A stretch of 64,000 nucleotides of DNA from Arthrobacter sp. ZGTC412 (GCF_002929215.1 NZ_PJII01000002.1:124001-188000), one strand, 5' to 3'. Shown: positions 33,697 through 43,032, counted from the first letter of the stretch. The notes: a model not told the origin generated them from the sequence alone. A program made the numbers and translations.

Positions 33697-34908
33697 GTGA
33701 CGGGCATGGAACCAGAGGCGGTGGTACGGCTGCGGCTTCAGTCCCAGCTGCTCCGGGAACCCGGGGCCGCCTCGCCGGAGGTTGCCCTTCGCACCCTGCT
33801 GGCGGTGCAGGCACAGGAATTTCCCTACGCCAGGTGGAGCCTGGCGCAGCGCGTAGCAGCCGGTGTTGATCCTCCTGTAACGGCAGCGGACATCGAGACG
33901 GCGGTAGCCGATGGCCGGATCCTGCGTACCCATATCCTCCGGCCCACCTGGCATTTCGTCCACCGCGAAGACCTCCGCTGGCTCCGTGCGCTCTCCGCGC
34001 CACGCCTCGAACAGGCCAACGCCTTCACCTACCGGAGCACCGGCATCGACGCGGGTGCTGCTGCCCGGAGCGCGGATGTGCTGGCCCAGGCCGTTGCTGA
34101 CGGGAACCACCTGACCCGGGAAGGTCTTGCGGCAAGACTGCGGGACGCCGGGTTCGCGGCGAAAGGCCTGGAGCTTGCGTACCTGATCATGCACGCCGAA
34201 ATCAGCGGCGTCCTGGTGAGCGGGACGCCGGTGCGGAGCCCGGGTGGCGCGCTGAAGCAGACGTATGCCCTTTTCGACGAACGCGTTCCTGCCGGCCCGA
34301 ATACGGCCCCCACCCGGGCTGAAGCACTGGCCGAACTGACCCGCCGCTATTTCACCGGCCGCGGCCCCGCAACGGTTAAGGACTGCGCCGACTGGTCGGG
34401 GATGACCATGACGGACGTCCGCAAGGGCCTGCAACTCACTCTGGAGGCACACCCCGACGCGCTCGCCGAAACGGTGGTTGACGGCGTCGTGCTCTATTAC
34501 AGTGCGGAAGCCGGCAGAGCTGATGCCGGCAGGACTGAAGCCGGGCCCCGGCCCGGCGGCACCATTCCTTCGGAAGCCGGACCACGGATAGACCTGATTC
34601 AGTGCTACGACGAATATGTCATGGGTTATTCGGCCACACGGCACTATATGGGCGGCGGCGCTCCCGCTTTTCCCTTTGAAGGTTTGCCAATGCACGTGGT
34701 GCTGCTGGACGGGCGGATGGCTGGGTCCTGGCGGCATACGCTGCTTCCCGGGCGGTGCGAACTGGACATCCGGTTGACGCATTCCGCTGACCGCCCCGGT
34801 TCATCGCTGGCCGCCGCAGTGCAGGATGCAATGGACCGGTACGGCGCATACACCGGACTCCCGGCCGTCCGGGTGCAGTCCGGGGTTAAGCTGGAAGGAC
34901 ACACATGA
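33697..34908 (+). CDS. Winged-helix AlkZ-like DNA glycosylase family protein (HTH_42)
   Basis: 403 residues from a GTG (an in-frame ATG follows 3 codons later). The HTH_42 family has three tandem winged helices. The catalytic QxQ motif of AlkZ-like enzymes is present as Q38-A-Q40 in LAVQAQEFPYARWSL. Characterised members excise alkylated or cross-linked bases, often as self-resistance in antibiotic producers. No biosynthetic genes are nearby, so a housekeeping or acquired repair role is more likely. An acidic, Gly/Ala-rich insert lies near 265-290. Confidence 0.83.
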   Translation: MTGMEPEAVVRLRLQSQLLREPGAASPEVALRTLLAVQAQEFPYARWSLAQRVAAGVDPPVTAADIETAVADGRILRTHILRPTWHFVHREDLRWLRALSAPRLEQANAFTYRSTGIDAGAAARSADVLAQAVADGNHLTREGLAARLRDAGFAAKGLELAYLIMHAEISGVLVSGTPVRSPGGALKQTYALFDERVPAGPNTAPTRAEALAELTRRYFTGRGPATVKDCADWSGMTMTDVRKGLQLTLEAHPDALAETVVDGVVLYYSAEAGRADAGRTEAGPRPGGTIPSEAGPRIDLIQCYDEYVMGYSATRHYMGGGAPAFPFEGLPMHVVLLDGRMAGSWRHTLLPGRCELDIRLTHSADRPGSSLAAAVQDAMDRYGAYTGLPAVRVQSGVKLEGHT

Positions 34909-34921
34909 GAGGCACGGCACC

Positions 34922-35419
34922 GTGAGCAACTTGTTTTTCTGGATCATCATTTTGTCATTCCTGATCCCGATGGCCATGCGGATGTACCGGAAGTCTGTCG
35001 CGCGAAGGAACCACGAGCAGACCTTTTCCGGGCGCTACCCGGAGCAGTTCCCCGGCGGAGGGCAGTTCCCGGGATCAGCCGCCCCGCAGAACAAGCAGCC
35101 GCGGGACGGCTTCACCCAGCAGGATTACTTCAGCGGCGGATTCCGCGAGCTGGACCGGCCGCAGCCCCTGCCGCCCATCCACCCCGTTCCGCCGGTGGAC
35201 CAGCAGTTCCCGCCGTACGGGCAGCCGCAGGATGGGCAACAACAGGGCTACCGCGAAGAAGCCCCGCAGCAGCCTGCGGCACCTGCGACTCCCCCGCCGC
35301 CGTCGGCCCCGCAGGGCTACCGCGCCCGCAAGCTTGCCGAACTGGATGAGAAGTACAGCAACGGCGAACTGTCCGTTGAGGAGTACATGACCCGCCGCGG
35401 CGAGATCATGAACGGCTAG
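34922..35419 (+). CDS. Small membrane protein with SHOCT domain
   Basis: 165 residues from a GTG at 34922, 11 bases after the previous stop. One N-terminal membrane helix (3-20) is followed by a basic patch and a long Pro/Gln/Gly-rich linker. The last 30 residues form a SHOCT motif (RKLAELDEKYSNGELSVEEY), a short helical hairpin often found at protein ends with oligomerisation or targeting roles. The function is unknown. It is probably cotranscribed with the AlkZ-like gene. Confidence 0.78.
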   Translation: MSNLFFWIIILSFLIPMAMRMYRKSVARRNHEQTFSGRYPEQFPGGGQFPGSAAPQNKQPRDGFTQQDYFSGGFRELDRPQPLPPIHPVPPVDQQFPPYGQPQDGQQQGYREEAPQQPAAPATPPPPSAPQGYRARKLAELDEKYSNGELSVEEYMTRRGEIMNG

Positions 35420-35437
35420 CCTGGGTCAACCCACCCG

Positions 35438-36922
35438 TCAGTCCACCTGCGGGAAGCCCAGATCGATGACCGACGTTGCCGGGTCCGGCCACCGCGTGGT
35501 GACCACTTTTCCCCTGGTGTAGAACCGGATGCTGTCCGGTCCGTACATGTGCGTGTCACCGAACAGGGAGTTCTTCCAGCCGCCGAAGGAGAAGGTACCT
35601 ACCGGCACCGGGATGGGCACGTTGACGCCCACCATGCCCGCCTCGACGTCGAACTCGAACTGACGGGCGGCGCCGCCGTCGCGGGTGAAGATGGCAACCC
35701 CGTTGCCGAACTCGTTGTCGTTGACCAGGCGGACTGCATCACTGTAGGTGTCCACGCGGACCACGGACAGGACTGGGCCGAAGATTTCGTCGTCGTACAC
35801 CTTCATGCCCGGCTTGACGTGGTCCACCAGGCTGACTCCAATGAAGAACCCGTTTGAATCGAACTGCTGCGAGCGGCCGTCGACAACCACCGTGGCGCCT
35901 TCGTTCTCGGCGCCGGCCACATAGGAGGCCACCTTGTCGCGGTGTTCGGCGGTGATCAGCGGGCCCATTTGCGACGCCGGATCCGTGCCTGGTCCGATCG
36001 TCAGGGTAGCCATCCGGCTCTGGATGGCCGCCACGAGATCGTCCGCGATGTTGCCGACGGCAACGAGCACACTGACCGCCATGCAGCGCTCGCCCGCCGA
36101 ACCGTAGGCAGCAGAAATGGCGGCGTCGGCTGCCATGTCCAGGTCCGCGTCCGGCAGGACCACCATGTGGTTTTTGGCGCCGCCCAGGGCCTGGACCCGC
36201 TTGCCGTGGTCCGCTGCGCGCTTGTAGATCGACTGCGCGATGGGCGTTGAGCCAACGAAGCTGACGGCTTTGACGTCCTGGTGTTCGAGCAGTACGTCCA
36301 CTGCTTCCTTGTCGCCCTGGACTACATTCAGCACACCGGCGGGCAGCCCTGCTTCCGCGAAGACTTCCGCGATGAAGACGGCCGAGGACGGATCCTTTTC
36401 ACTGGGCTTCAGGAGCACGGTGTTGCCGCACGCCAGGGCACTGCCGATCATCCACAGCGGCACCATGGCCGGAAAGTTGAACGGGGTGATGCAGGCCACC
36501 ACGCCCACAGGTTGCCGGACGGAGTGGACGTCCACACCGCTGGAGACCTGTTCGGAGCGCTCCCCCTTGAGCATGTGGGACAGCCCCGTGGCGAACTCGA
36601 TGTTCTCGAGGCCACGGGAGATTTCCCCTTCGGCGTCGGAAAGTACCTTGCCGTGCTCGCTGGTGAGGATGGCGGCCAGTTCGGACTTGCGCTGGGTGAG
36701 GATTTCGCGGACGCGGAAGAAGATGTTGGTCCGCTTGGCCAGGCTTGTTGCCCGCCAGGCAGGCAGCGCTGCCTTGGCCGCGGCAATGGCTTCCTCTACC
36801 CGGGCCGCCGACGCCAGCGCCACCTGCTTCTCCTGTTCGCCGGTGGCAGGGTTGAAGACGGGGCCGAAGCGTTCAGCGTCCGTGACGCGGCTGCCATTGA
36901 TGAAGTGCGGAATGGTTTGCAT
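35438..36922 (-). CDS. mmsA: CoA-acylating methylmalonate-semialdehyde dehydrogenase
   Basis: 494 residues from the ATG at 36922. An aldehyde dehydrogenase fold with catalytic C280 in SAGERCMAV and the cofactor region ITPFNFPAMVPLWM, both typical of MmsA rather than ordinary ALDHs. It converts methylmalonate or malonate semialdehyde plus CoA to propionyl- or acetyl-CoA in valine, thymine and inositol breakdown. It follows mmsB by 13 bp on the same strand, so the two steps from 3-hydroxyisobutyrate are cotranscribed. Confidence 0.94.
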   Translation of the reverse strand: MQTIPHFINGSRVTDAERFGPVFNPATGEQEKQVALASAARVEEAIAAAKAALPAWRATSLAKRTNIFFRVREILTQRKSELAAILTSEHGKVLSDAEGEISRGLENIEFATGLSHMLKGERSEQVSSGVDVHSVRQPVGVVACITPFNFPAMVPLWMIGSALACGNTVLLKPSEKDPSSAVFIAEVFAEAGLPAGVLNVVQGDKEAVDVLLEHQDVKAVSFVGSTPIAQSIYKRAADHGKRVQALGGAKNHMVVLPDADLDMAADAAISAAYGSAGERCMAVSVLVAVGNIADDLVAAIQSRMATLTIGPGTDPASQMGPLITAEHRDKVASYVAGAENEGATVVVDGRSQQFDSNGFFIGVSLVDHVKPGMKVYDDEIFGPVLSVVRVDTYSDAVRLVNDNEFGNGVAIFTRDGGAARQFEFDVEAGMVGVNVPIPVPVGTFSFGGWKNSLFGDTHMYGPDSIRFYTRGKVVTTRWPDPATSVIDLGFPQVD

Positions 36923-36935
36923 GGAGGTCTCTCTT

Positions 36936-37838
36936 CTACTTTGCTGAATCCAGCGAGCCGTCAACGAGCTTGATGATCATGGAGCAGTCCTTGCCGGATT
37001 CACCCGCATCGATGAGGCGCTGGTACAGCTGCTGAACGTGCTTGCCGATTTCGAGCGGAGTGCCGGTGTCCTCAGCGGCGCTGATGGCCAGGCCGATGTC
37101 CTTGTTCGCCAGCTCGGCAGTGAAGGTGGGCGCGAAGTCGTTGTTGGATGCTGCGGTGGGGACTACGCCGGGAACGGGGTACCAGGTACGCAGGGCCCAG
37201 CTGTCCCCGGAGGAGACGGAGGCGATGTCCCAGAACACCTTCTTGTCGAGGCCGAGCCGGTCCGCCAGCACTGCACCCTCAGCCGTGGAGGCCAGGTTGA
37301 TCAGGAGCATCAGGTTGTTGCAGATTTTGGCTGCCTGTCCGGTGGTGGCTCCACCGGTGGGGATGATGTTGGCGGCCATCGGCTCGATGTAGCCGGTGGC
37401 GTCGGCCACGGCGGCTGCTTCACCGCCGACCATAAAGGTAAGCGTTCCTGCTGCCGCGCCGCTCATTCCGCCCGAGACAGGGGCGTCGACGAAGCGGAAG
37501 CCGGCGGCAGCGGCGGCGTCGTGCAGTTCCTTCGCGGCGGCGATATCGATGGTGGAGGAATCAACCAGGAGGGTGCGCGTCTCAGCATGAGCCAGCACCC
37601 CGTCCCCGCCCAGGTAGACGGCCTTGGCGTGCTCGCCCTTCGGAAGCATGGTGAATACGACGTCGGCGCCCGCCACGGCCTCGGCGATGCTCGCCACCGG
37701 TTTTACGCCTCCGGCCTCCGCTGCGGCGAGGGCGGCGGGGTTGAGATCGAATCCCCGCACGTCGTGGCCCGCCTTTGCGAGGTTCCCGGACATGGAACCG
37801 CCCATGTTCCCCAAACCGATCCAACCTATTACTGCCAT
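36936..37838 (-). CDS. mmsB: 3-hydroxyisobutyrate dehydrogenase
   Basis: 300 residues from the ATG at 37838, with AAGGAG upstream. The N-terminal Rossmann motif is IGLGNMGGSM. The substrate signature DAPVSGGMSGA and the catalytic lysine in GQAAKICNN are intact. It oxidises 3-hydroxyisobutyrate to methylmalonate semialdehyde, the substrate of mmsA just downstream. A LysR regulator is divergent, 114 bp away, the classical layout for LysR control of a catabolic operon. Confidence 0.94.
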   Translation of the reverse strand: MAVIGWIGLGNMGGSMSGNLAKAGHDVRGFDLNPAALAAAEAGGVKPVASIAEAVAGADVVFTMLPKGEHAKAVYLGGDGVLAHAETRTLLVDSSTIDIAAAKELHDAAAAAGFRFVDAPVSGGMSGAAAGTLTFMVGGEAAAVADATGYIEPMAANIIPTGGATTGQAAKICNNLMLLINLASTAEGAVLADRLGLDKKVFWDIASVSSGDSWALRTWYPVPGVVPTAASNNDFAPTFTAELANKDIGLAISAAEDTGTPLEIGKHVQQLYQRLIDAGESGKDCSMIIKLVDGSLDSAK

Positions 37839-37943
37839 GGCCCAAGCTCCTTTGCTGTTTCTCCCGCCGAGGGCGGCCGGAAGGTCTGTGTCCACCATCA
37901 CACCCTGCTACAGTGCAATCAAGGGGAAAAATCACAGACGGCA

Positions 37944-37959
37944 TGTGCACTGATGCACA
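37944..37959. promoter_or_regulatory. Palindrome in the mmsB/LysR divergent region
   Basis: TGTGCA-CTGA-TGCACA is a perfect inverted repeat. It covers the LysR start codon and lies 106 bp before mmsB. A nearly identical palindrome is found at 41651-41666 before the MFS gene (13 of 16 bases the same). Confidence 0.6.
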
Positions 37960-38876
37960 CAGATGAGAGGCACCGGGTGGCGCGGCTTCCGAGTCCGGAC
38001 GACTTGCTCATTTTGCTGACCGTGGCCCGGCTGGGGCGTTTCAACGCCGTCGCCGAAACGCTGGGCACCACGCACACCACCATTTCGCGCCGGATCCTCG
38101 CCCTCGACAAGCAACTGGGCGGCCGAACCCTGGAGCGCAGCCCGCACGGCTGGGAATTGACGGAGCTCGGGGCTTCGGCCGTCGCCGCGGCGGAAACGAT
38201 CGAGGAGACGCTGGGGTCCCTGGCAGCCGTTACCGGCCAGGACCGGGACGCCCTGGCCGGCATGGTGCGGATCAGCACCTCCGACGGCTTCGGCGCCGAA
38301 TTCGTGACGCCGGCGCTGGTCCGCCTCCAGCACCGGCACGCCATGCTGAATGTGGAAATGCTGAGCGCAACGCGCAAGGTCAGCCAGAACCGCTCCGGCG
38401 TGGACCTGGAGGTGGTGGTGGGCCGCACGGACGTGAGCAACGCCCAGACCATCTTCCTGACCAACTACTTCCTCCGGCTCTACGCCAGCCCCTCCTACGC
38501 CGCCCGGCGGGGCTTGCCGGAAACGCTCGACGGCGTGGGGCAGCACGGCTTTGTCTCTTACGTTGAGTCGGCGCTTCAGGTTGCCGAACTGGGCCACCGG
38601 TCCTCGCAGCTGCCGATGCCGAAGTCCAGCTTCCAGGCGACGAGCATCTTTGCCCAGGTCGAGGCGGTGCGGCGGGGCGCCGGCATCGGGCTGCTTCCGA
38701 ACTTTATGGTGGCCCGCAATCCGGAGTTCATTCCGGTGCTCCCCGACGCCTTCCAGCGTCAGTTGCCCATCTGGGCGGTGGCCCGGCCGGAATCGCTCCG
38801 GTCCGCACGGGTGCAGGCCGTTATCGTTGCCCTGAAGGAAGAGGTGGCGGAACGCCAGGACCTGCTGGCTGCCTAG
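37953..38876 (+). CDS. LysR-family transcriptional regulator
   Basis: 307 residues from the ATG at 37953; the frame runs far upstream but that is antisense to mmsB. The N-terminal winged HTH reads DLLILLTVARLGRFNAVAETLG, then TTHTTISRRI, and the effector-binding domain follows (about 95-300). It is divergent from mmsB-mmsA and convergent with the alcohol dehydrogenase. The start codon overlaps the palindrome, so it probably represses its own expression. The effector may be a valine-pathway intermediate, by inference. Confidence 0.9.
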   Translation: MHTDERHRVARLPSPDDLLILLTVARLGRFNAVAETLGTTHTTISRRILALDKQLGGRTLERSPHGWELTELGASAVAAAETIEETLGSLAAVTGQDRDALAGMVRISTSDGFGAEFVTPALVRLQHRHAMLNVEMLSATRKVSQNRSGVDLEVVVGRTDVSNAQTIFLTNYFLRLYASPSYAARRGLPETLDGVGQHGFVSYVESALQVAELGHRSSQLPMPKSSFQATSIFAQVEAVRRGAGIGLLPNFMVARNPEFIPVLPDAFQRQLPIWAVARPESLRSARVQAVIVALKEEVAERQDLLAA

Positions 38877-38899
38877 GCCTCCGACATGCGGGTCCGGTT

Positions 38900-40018
38900 T
38901 CAGGCCTGGAAGAGCCGCCTCACCACTTGCCCGGCGGCGAGTGCGTCGAGGCCTTCGTTGATCTCCTCCAGCGGCCGGGTGTCGGTGTGCAGAAGCTCGA
39001 CGGGAAGCCTGCCCTCGCGCCAGTAGCCAAGGTACAGGGGGATGTCCCGGTCCGGAACGGCGTCGCCCATATACGAGCCAAGCAACCGCTTGCCGGCCCC
39101 GGCGAACTGGAGCGCGGGCACTGTCAGTTCTGCGGTGGGGTGCGGCAGCCCTACCGAGACTACTGCCCCGCCGCGGGTCACGTGCTCGAGGCAGGACGAT
39201 ATGACCCGGGTTGACCCCACAGCTTCGATGGCGACGTCCACGCCGTCACCGGCAGCCTCACCGATCAGACGGGAAGCCTCGTCCGGGGTCCCCACGGCAG
39301 TTGCCCCGCACTTCAGGGCGAGCCCGTGCTTGCCCGCATTGGGATCGATGGCGATCACGGAGGAGGCGCCGGCGAGCGCCGCGGCCATTACGGCCGAAAG
39401 TCCTACCGCGCCGAGTCCGAAAACGGCTATGGACTGTCCGGCCTGGACAGCTGCCGTGTTGAGGACCGCTCCCATTCCGGTGAGCACGGCGCAACCGAAC
39501 ATTGCCGCAACAGTGTCCGGGACGTCGTCGTCAATGACCACCACTGATTCCCGTGCCACCACGGCGTAATCGGCGAACGCGGAAACCCCCAGATGGTGGT
39601 TGATCCGCTCCCCTGCGGGCGTCCGCAGCAGGGCCTCGCCATGCAGGAGGTCCCCGGACCCGTTGACTTCCGCCGCGCGGTGGCAGAGCGCCGGGCGGCC
39701 CGCCCGGCATGCACGGCAGGCGCCACAGCTCGGAACGAAGACGAGCACCACGTGGTCCCCGGGGGAAACGTCCGTGACGCCTTCACCCACCGCGGCAACC
39801 CGCCCTACGGCCTCATGCCCCAGCGCCATGGGAAGGGGCCGGACACGGGAGCCGTCCACTACGGACAGGTCCGAGTGGCACAGGCTCGAGTAGGTGATGG
39901 TGATGCCCAACTCACCGGCTCGGGGTTCCGGCCGGTCAAGCTCTTCGACCCGAAGGGCGTGCGCTTCGGTGTAGCTGGCTCCGGACGGGACCGTGGAGTA
40001 AAGGACGGCTGCTTTCAT
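38900..40018 (-). CDS. Zinc-dependent alcohol dehydrogenase
   Basis: 372 residues from the ATG at 40018 with AGGA upstream. Catalytic zinc ligands C47 and H68 (with E69) and the structural zinc cysteines C98, C101, C104 and C112 are present; the NAD site is FGLGAVGLSA. It resembles class III-like alcohol dehydrogenases that act on aliphatic or aryl alcohols. It is downstream of the MFS gene by 108 bp in the same direction and probably cotranscribed. The reaction in this pathway is not known. Confidence 0.9.
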   Translation of the reverse strand: MKAAVLYSTVPSGASYTEAHALRVEELDRPEPRAGELGITITYSSLCHSDLSVVDGSRVRPLPMALGHEAVGRVAAVGEGVTDVSPGDHVVLVFVPSCGACRACRAGRPALCHRAAEVNGSGDLLHGEALLRTPAGERINHHLGVSAFADYAVVARESVVVIDDDVPDTVAAMFGCAVLTGMGAVLNTAAVQAGQSIAVFGLGAVGLSAVMAAALAGASSVIAIDPNAGKHGLALKCGATAVGTPDEASRLIGEAAGDGVDVAIEAVGSTRVISSCLEHVTRGGAVVSVGLPHPTAELTVPALQFAGAGKRLLGSYMGDAVPDRDIPLYLGYWREGRLPVELLHTDTRPLEEINEGLDALAAGQVVRRLFQA

Positions 40019-40126
40019 GGGGAATCCTGACTTCGTCGAAGGTGCTGACACCCAACTGCCCGGGCCTGCGTGGTCGCGGGTCCGGGCAGTGGGTGTGCTG
40101 TGTGTCGTGCTTGGGCGTGGCAGCGC

Positions 40127-41509
40127 CTACTTCTTGCCGGCTGCGAGCAGGTCTGCGGTGCCCTTCGCGTCGGCGGCGTCCACGTCGTGCAGCGAAATGC
40201 CGCGGGTCTCCTTGAGGAAGAACACGGAGATTGCGGTCACGATGCAGGCACCCAGCAGGTACAGCGCCACCGGAGTGGAGGACTTGAACGTTCCCAGCAG
40301 CGATGTGGCGATGATCGGTGCCAGCGAGCCGGCGACGATGGAAGTCACCTGGTAGCCCAGGGAAACGCCAGAGTACCGCATCCGGGTGGGGAACATCTCG
40401 GCCATGATGGACGGCTGCCCGGCATACATCAGCGCGTGGAACAGCAGGCCGATGGTGATGGCGGCCAGGATGATGATGTCATTGCCGGTGTCCATCATGG
40501 GGAAGGCGAAGAAGCCCCAGGTGCCGCCGAGGATGGCGCCCACCATGTAGACCGGCCGCCGGCCGAACGCGTCCGACATCTTGCCGACGAGCGGCACGGC
40601 GCAGAAGTGGATGAAGTGCGCCACGAGCAGAAGCAAGAGGATGCGGGAGGTGTCGGTCTGGACGACCACTTTGAGGTAGGTGATGGAGAACGTCACCACG
40701 AGGTAGTACAGGATGTTCTCGGCAAAACGCAGGCCCATGGCGGTGAAGACACCCCGTGGGTAGCGGCGGAAGACTTCGGCAACACCGTAGCCCTTCTTCT
40801 CCACCGTGACTTCCTTGCGGGCTTCGATGAAGATCGGCGCATCCTGGACCTTGGTGCGGATGTAGTAGCCAACGATCACGATCACGGCGGAGAGCCAGAA
40901 GGCGACGCGCCAGCCCCAGCCGAGGAATGCTTCCTGGGAAAGCGTGGCGGAAAGGGTGAACAGCACGCCGGTGGCCAGGAGGTTGCCCATAGGCACGGCG
41001 GACTGCGGCCAGCTGGACCAGAACCCGCGGGACTTGTTGGGGCTGTGCTCGGCGACCAGCAGAACGGCGCCGCCCCACTCACCGCCGACGGCGAAGCCCT
41101 GGACGAAGCGCAGGAACACCAGGAGGGCCGGAGCCCAGTAGCCGATCTGCGCGAAGGTGGGCAGGCATCCCATGAGGAAGGTGGAGACGCCAACCAGGAC
41201 GATGCTCAGCTGCAGCAACTGCTTGCGGCCGAACTTGTCACCGAAGTGGCCGAAGACGATGCCGCCGATCGGCCGGGCCACGAAGCCCACGGCATAGGTA
41301 ACGAAGGCGGCGATGATGCCGTCCAGTTCGGTCCCGGAATTGGGGAAGAACATTTTGCCGAACACCAGGGTGGCGGCGGAGGCATAGAGGAAAAACTCAT
41401 ACCACTCAACCACGGTGCCGGCCATGGAGGCCGTGACTACTTTCTTCAGGCCTGAGGCCTTGACGTCGGTTTCCTCTGGCCGCCGTGCGGCCGAGCTTTC
41501 CGTACTCAT
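40127..41509 (-). CDS. MFS metabolite:proton symporter
   Basis: 460 residues, 12 helices, of the metabolite:H+ symporter group (ShiA, ProP, MhpT relatives), which import organic acids. GGIVFGHFGDKFGRKQ is MFS motif A after helix 2, and RFVQGFAVGGEWGGA is typical of this group. It lies between the palindrome at 41651 and the alcohol dehydrogenase gene, suggesting uptake of a hydroxy acid or aromatic acid degraded by the neighbouring mms and ADH enzymes. This is inferred from context. Confidence 0.9.
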   Translation of the reverse strand: MSTESSAARRPEETDVKASGLKKVVTASMAGTVVEWYEFFLYASAATLVFGKMFFPNSGTELDGIIAAFVTYAVGFVARPIGGIVFGHFGDKFGRKQLLQLSIVLVGVSTFLMGCLPTFAQIGYWAPALLVFLRFVQGFAVGGEWGGAVLLVAEHSPNKSRGFWSSWPQSAVPMGNLLATGVLFTLSATLSQEAFLGWGWRVAFWLSAVIVIVGYYIRTKVQDAPIFIEARKEVTVEKKGYGVAEVFRRYPRGVFTAMGLRFAENILYYLVVTFSITYLKVVVQTDTSRILLLLLVAHFIHFCAVPLVGKMSDAFGRRPVYMVGAILGGTWGFFAFPMMDTGNDIIILAAITIGLLFHALMYAGQPSIMAEMFPTRMRYSGVSLGYQVTSIVAGSLAPIIATSLLGTFKSSTPVALYLLGACIVTAISVFFLKETRGISLHDVDAADAKGTADLLAAGKK

Positions 41510-41650
41510 GTATGAACTCCTTCGGCGTCGTCATCGACACCACTGGGACAGGCTATGGCGGATGCGTGTGGTTTTGGTCACGAACCGCCGGGTCCCATCG
41601 AGTATGGTCTGCCGGAACGCCCAGCTCAACGCCGAATGATGCAGAGCGCA

Positions 41651-41666
41651 TCTGCATTAATGCACA
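41651..41666. promoter_or_regulatory. Palindrome upstream of the MFS/ADH unit
   Basis: TCTGCA-TTAA-TGCACA, with an inner perfect TGCATTAATGCA, lies 142 bp before the MFS start. It shares 13 of 16 bases with the site at 37944-37959. Both have the half-site ATGCACA. Confidence 0.55.
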
Positions 41667-41690
41667 TCTGTTGACGTTTGGGGCGCGGTG

Positions 41691-42806
41691 TTAATCCGAA
41701 AGGTGCTCCCTCAGCTGGCTCCCCAGCTGGCCGATCTCGGTCAGAAAGCCATCGTGCCCGATGGGTGCCTGGATAAGATGCACGTCCACCTCGCCGGGGA
41801 GTGCCTGGGCCAGCTCCCGCGACTGGGATGGAAAGTAGAGCCGGTCCGAGTCCACAGCGGCCACAAAGAAGCGAGCCTGCGAACTGGACAAGGTCTGGGC
41901 GAGGGAGCCGCGTCCCCGGCAGATATCGTGGCTCATGAGCGCCTCGGTGATGGCGATATAGCTGTTGGCGTCAAACCGCTGGACCAGCTTGGTGCCCTGG
42001 TGGTCCAGGTAGCTTTCAACCTGGTAGCGCCCGCGGGCTGCAAGCTGCTCGCCTTGAAGCGGTGTTTCGGGGGCCTGCGGCGCGCGGCCAAAGCGTCCGT
42101 CCAGCTCCACCGGGGAGCGGTACGTAATGTGGGCAATGCGCCGGGCCAGGGCCAGGCCCTCCTCGGGGGCAGGTCCGTTGTAGTAGTCACCGCTGTTGAA
42201 GTTGGCGTCCTGGCGGATGGCGAGCGTCTGTGCCTGGGCGAAAGCGATCTGCTCAGCGGTACTCGCGGCGCCCACGGATATCACTGCGCAACGCTGCACC
42301 CGTTCCGGGAACGTGACCGCCCACTCGAGGGCCCGGGCTCCGCCCATGGAACCGCCCAGCACAGCGAACCAGCTCCTGATGCCGAGCTGGTCGGCCAGCC
42401 GGGCCTCGGCCACGGTGCTGTCCCGCAGGGTGACCAGTGGAAAACGTGAGCCCCAGGGATTTCCGTCCGGCCCGGGGGACGATGGCCCGGTGGACCCGTA
42501 GCAACCGCCCACGATGTTGATCGACACCACGAAAAAACGGTTGGTATCCACCGGGGCACCGGGCCCCGCGAGCTGTTCCCACCAGCCGGCTTCCTCCGTA
42601 TCGCCCCGGGTCACGTGGGTGCTGCCGGTCAACGCATGTTCGATCAGGACGGCGTTGCTGCCGTCCTCGTTCAGGGTGCCCCAGGTTTCATAGGCCAGCG
42701 TGACGTCCGGAAGGTATCCGCCGGCTTCCAGTTCCAGTCCCCCAATGGAGGCATAGCGGACAATCCCGTGTTCGGGGACAGTTGTACGGGTGACGGTAAC
42801 CGTCAT
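41691..42806 (-). CDS. metX: Homoserine O-acetyltransferase
   Basis: 371 residues from the ATG at 42806 with AGAGG 8 bases upstream; the longer frame would translate the riboswitch. Alpha/beta hydrolase fold: the nucleophile S153 in LGGSMGGARALEW, the acid in VAAVDSDRLYFP and the histidine in GHDGFL. LIEHALTGSTH and VVSINIVGGCYGSTGP are typical of MetX. It makes O-acetylhomoserine for direct sulfhydrylation by the metY product encoded next to it. Its leader holds a SAM-IV riboswitch. Confidence 0.95.
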   Translation of the reverse strand: MTVTVTRTTVPEHGIVRYASIGGLELEAGGYLPDVTLAYETWGTLNEDGSNAVLIEHALTGSTHVTRGDTEEAGWWEQLAGPGAPVDTNRFFVVSINIVGGCYGSTGPSSPGPDGNPWGSRFPLVTLRDSTVAEARLADQLGIRSWFAVLGGSMGGARALEWAVTFPERVQRCAVISVGAASTAEQIAFAQAQTLAIRQDANFNSGDYYNGPAPEEGLALARRIAHITYRSPVELDGRFGRAPQAPETPLQGEQLAARGRYQVESYLDHQGTKLVQRFDANSYIAITEALMSHDICRGRGSLAQTLSSSQARFFVAAVDSDRLYFPSQSRELAQALPGEVDVHLIQAPIGHDGFLTEIGQLGSQLREHLSD

Positions 42807-42822
42807 GGCAAGACCTCTTCTA

Positions 42823-42937
42823 CGCGCTTGCCCGCCGTCGAATGACCGGCAGGCCAGGTCTTCACCCGGGGCACCCCGCCGCGGAAGGAGGGTTGCCGGC
42901 CAGCAAGCCGGGGCTGTCACTGGCACTCATGACCTGG
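42823..42937 (-). ncRNA. SAM-IV riboswitch before metX
   Basis: Read on the minus strand: CCAGGTC (42931-42937) pairs with GACCTGG (42854-42860) as the closing stem. Inside are ATGAGTGCCAG, CCGGCTTGCTGGCCGG, CAACCCTCC and the arms around GGGGTGCCCC, as in SAM-IV elements of Actinobacteria. Downstream GGCAAGCGCG (42823-42832) can pair through GCAAGC with GCTTGC in the third stem-loop as a pseudoknot. It represses translation or transcription when S-adenosylmethionine is abundant. AGGTCTT at the metX ribosome site can pair with AAGACCT of the closing stem. Confidence 0.88.
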
Positions 42938-43032
42938 TTCGAGTGTACGAAACAGCCCCTGCCTGCCGCCAAGAGTGTGACTGGTTGTGACTTCCCCGGC
43001 GTGATGCCGCGTTTGGGTGCCCCGGGGTAGGT

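Noticed and set aside
37038-37952. Long upstream extension of the LysR frame
   Set aside because: It is antisense to mmsB. The LysR HTH begins just after the ATG at 37953.
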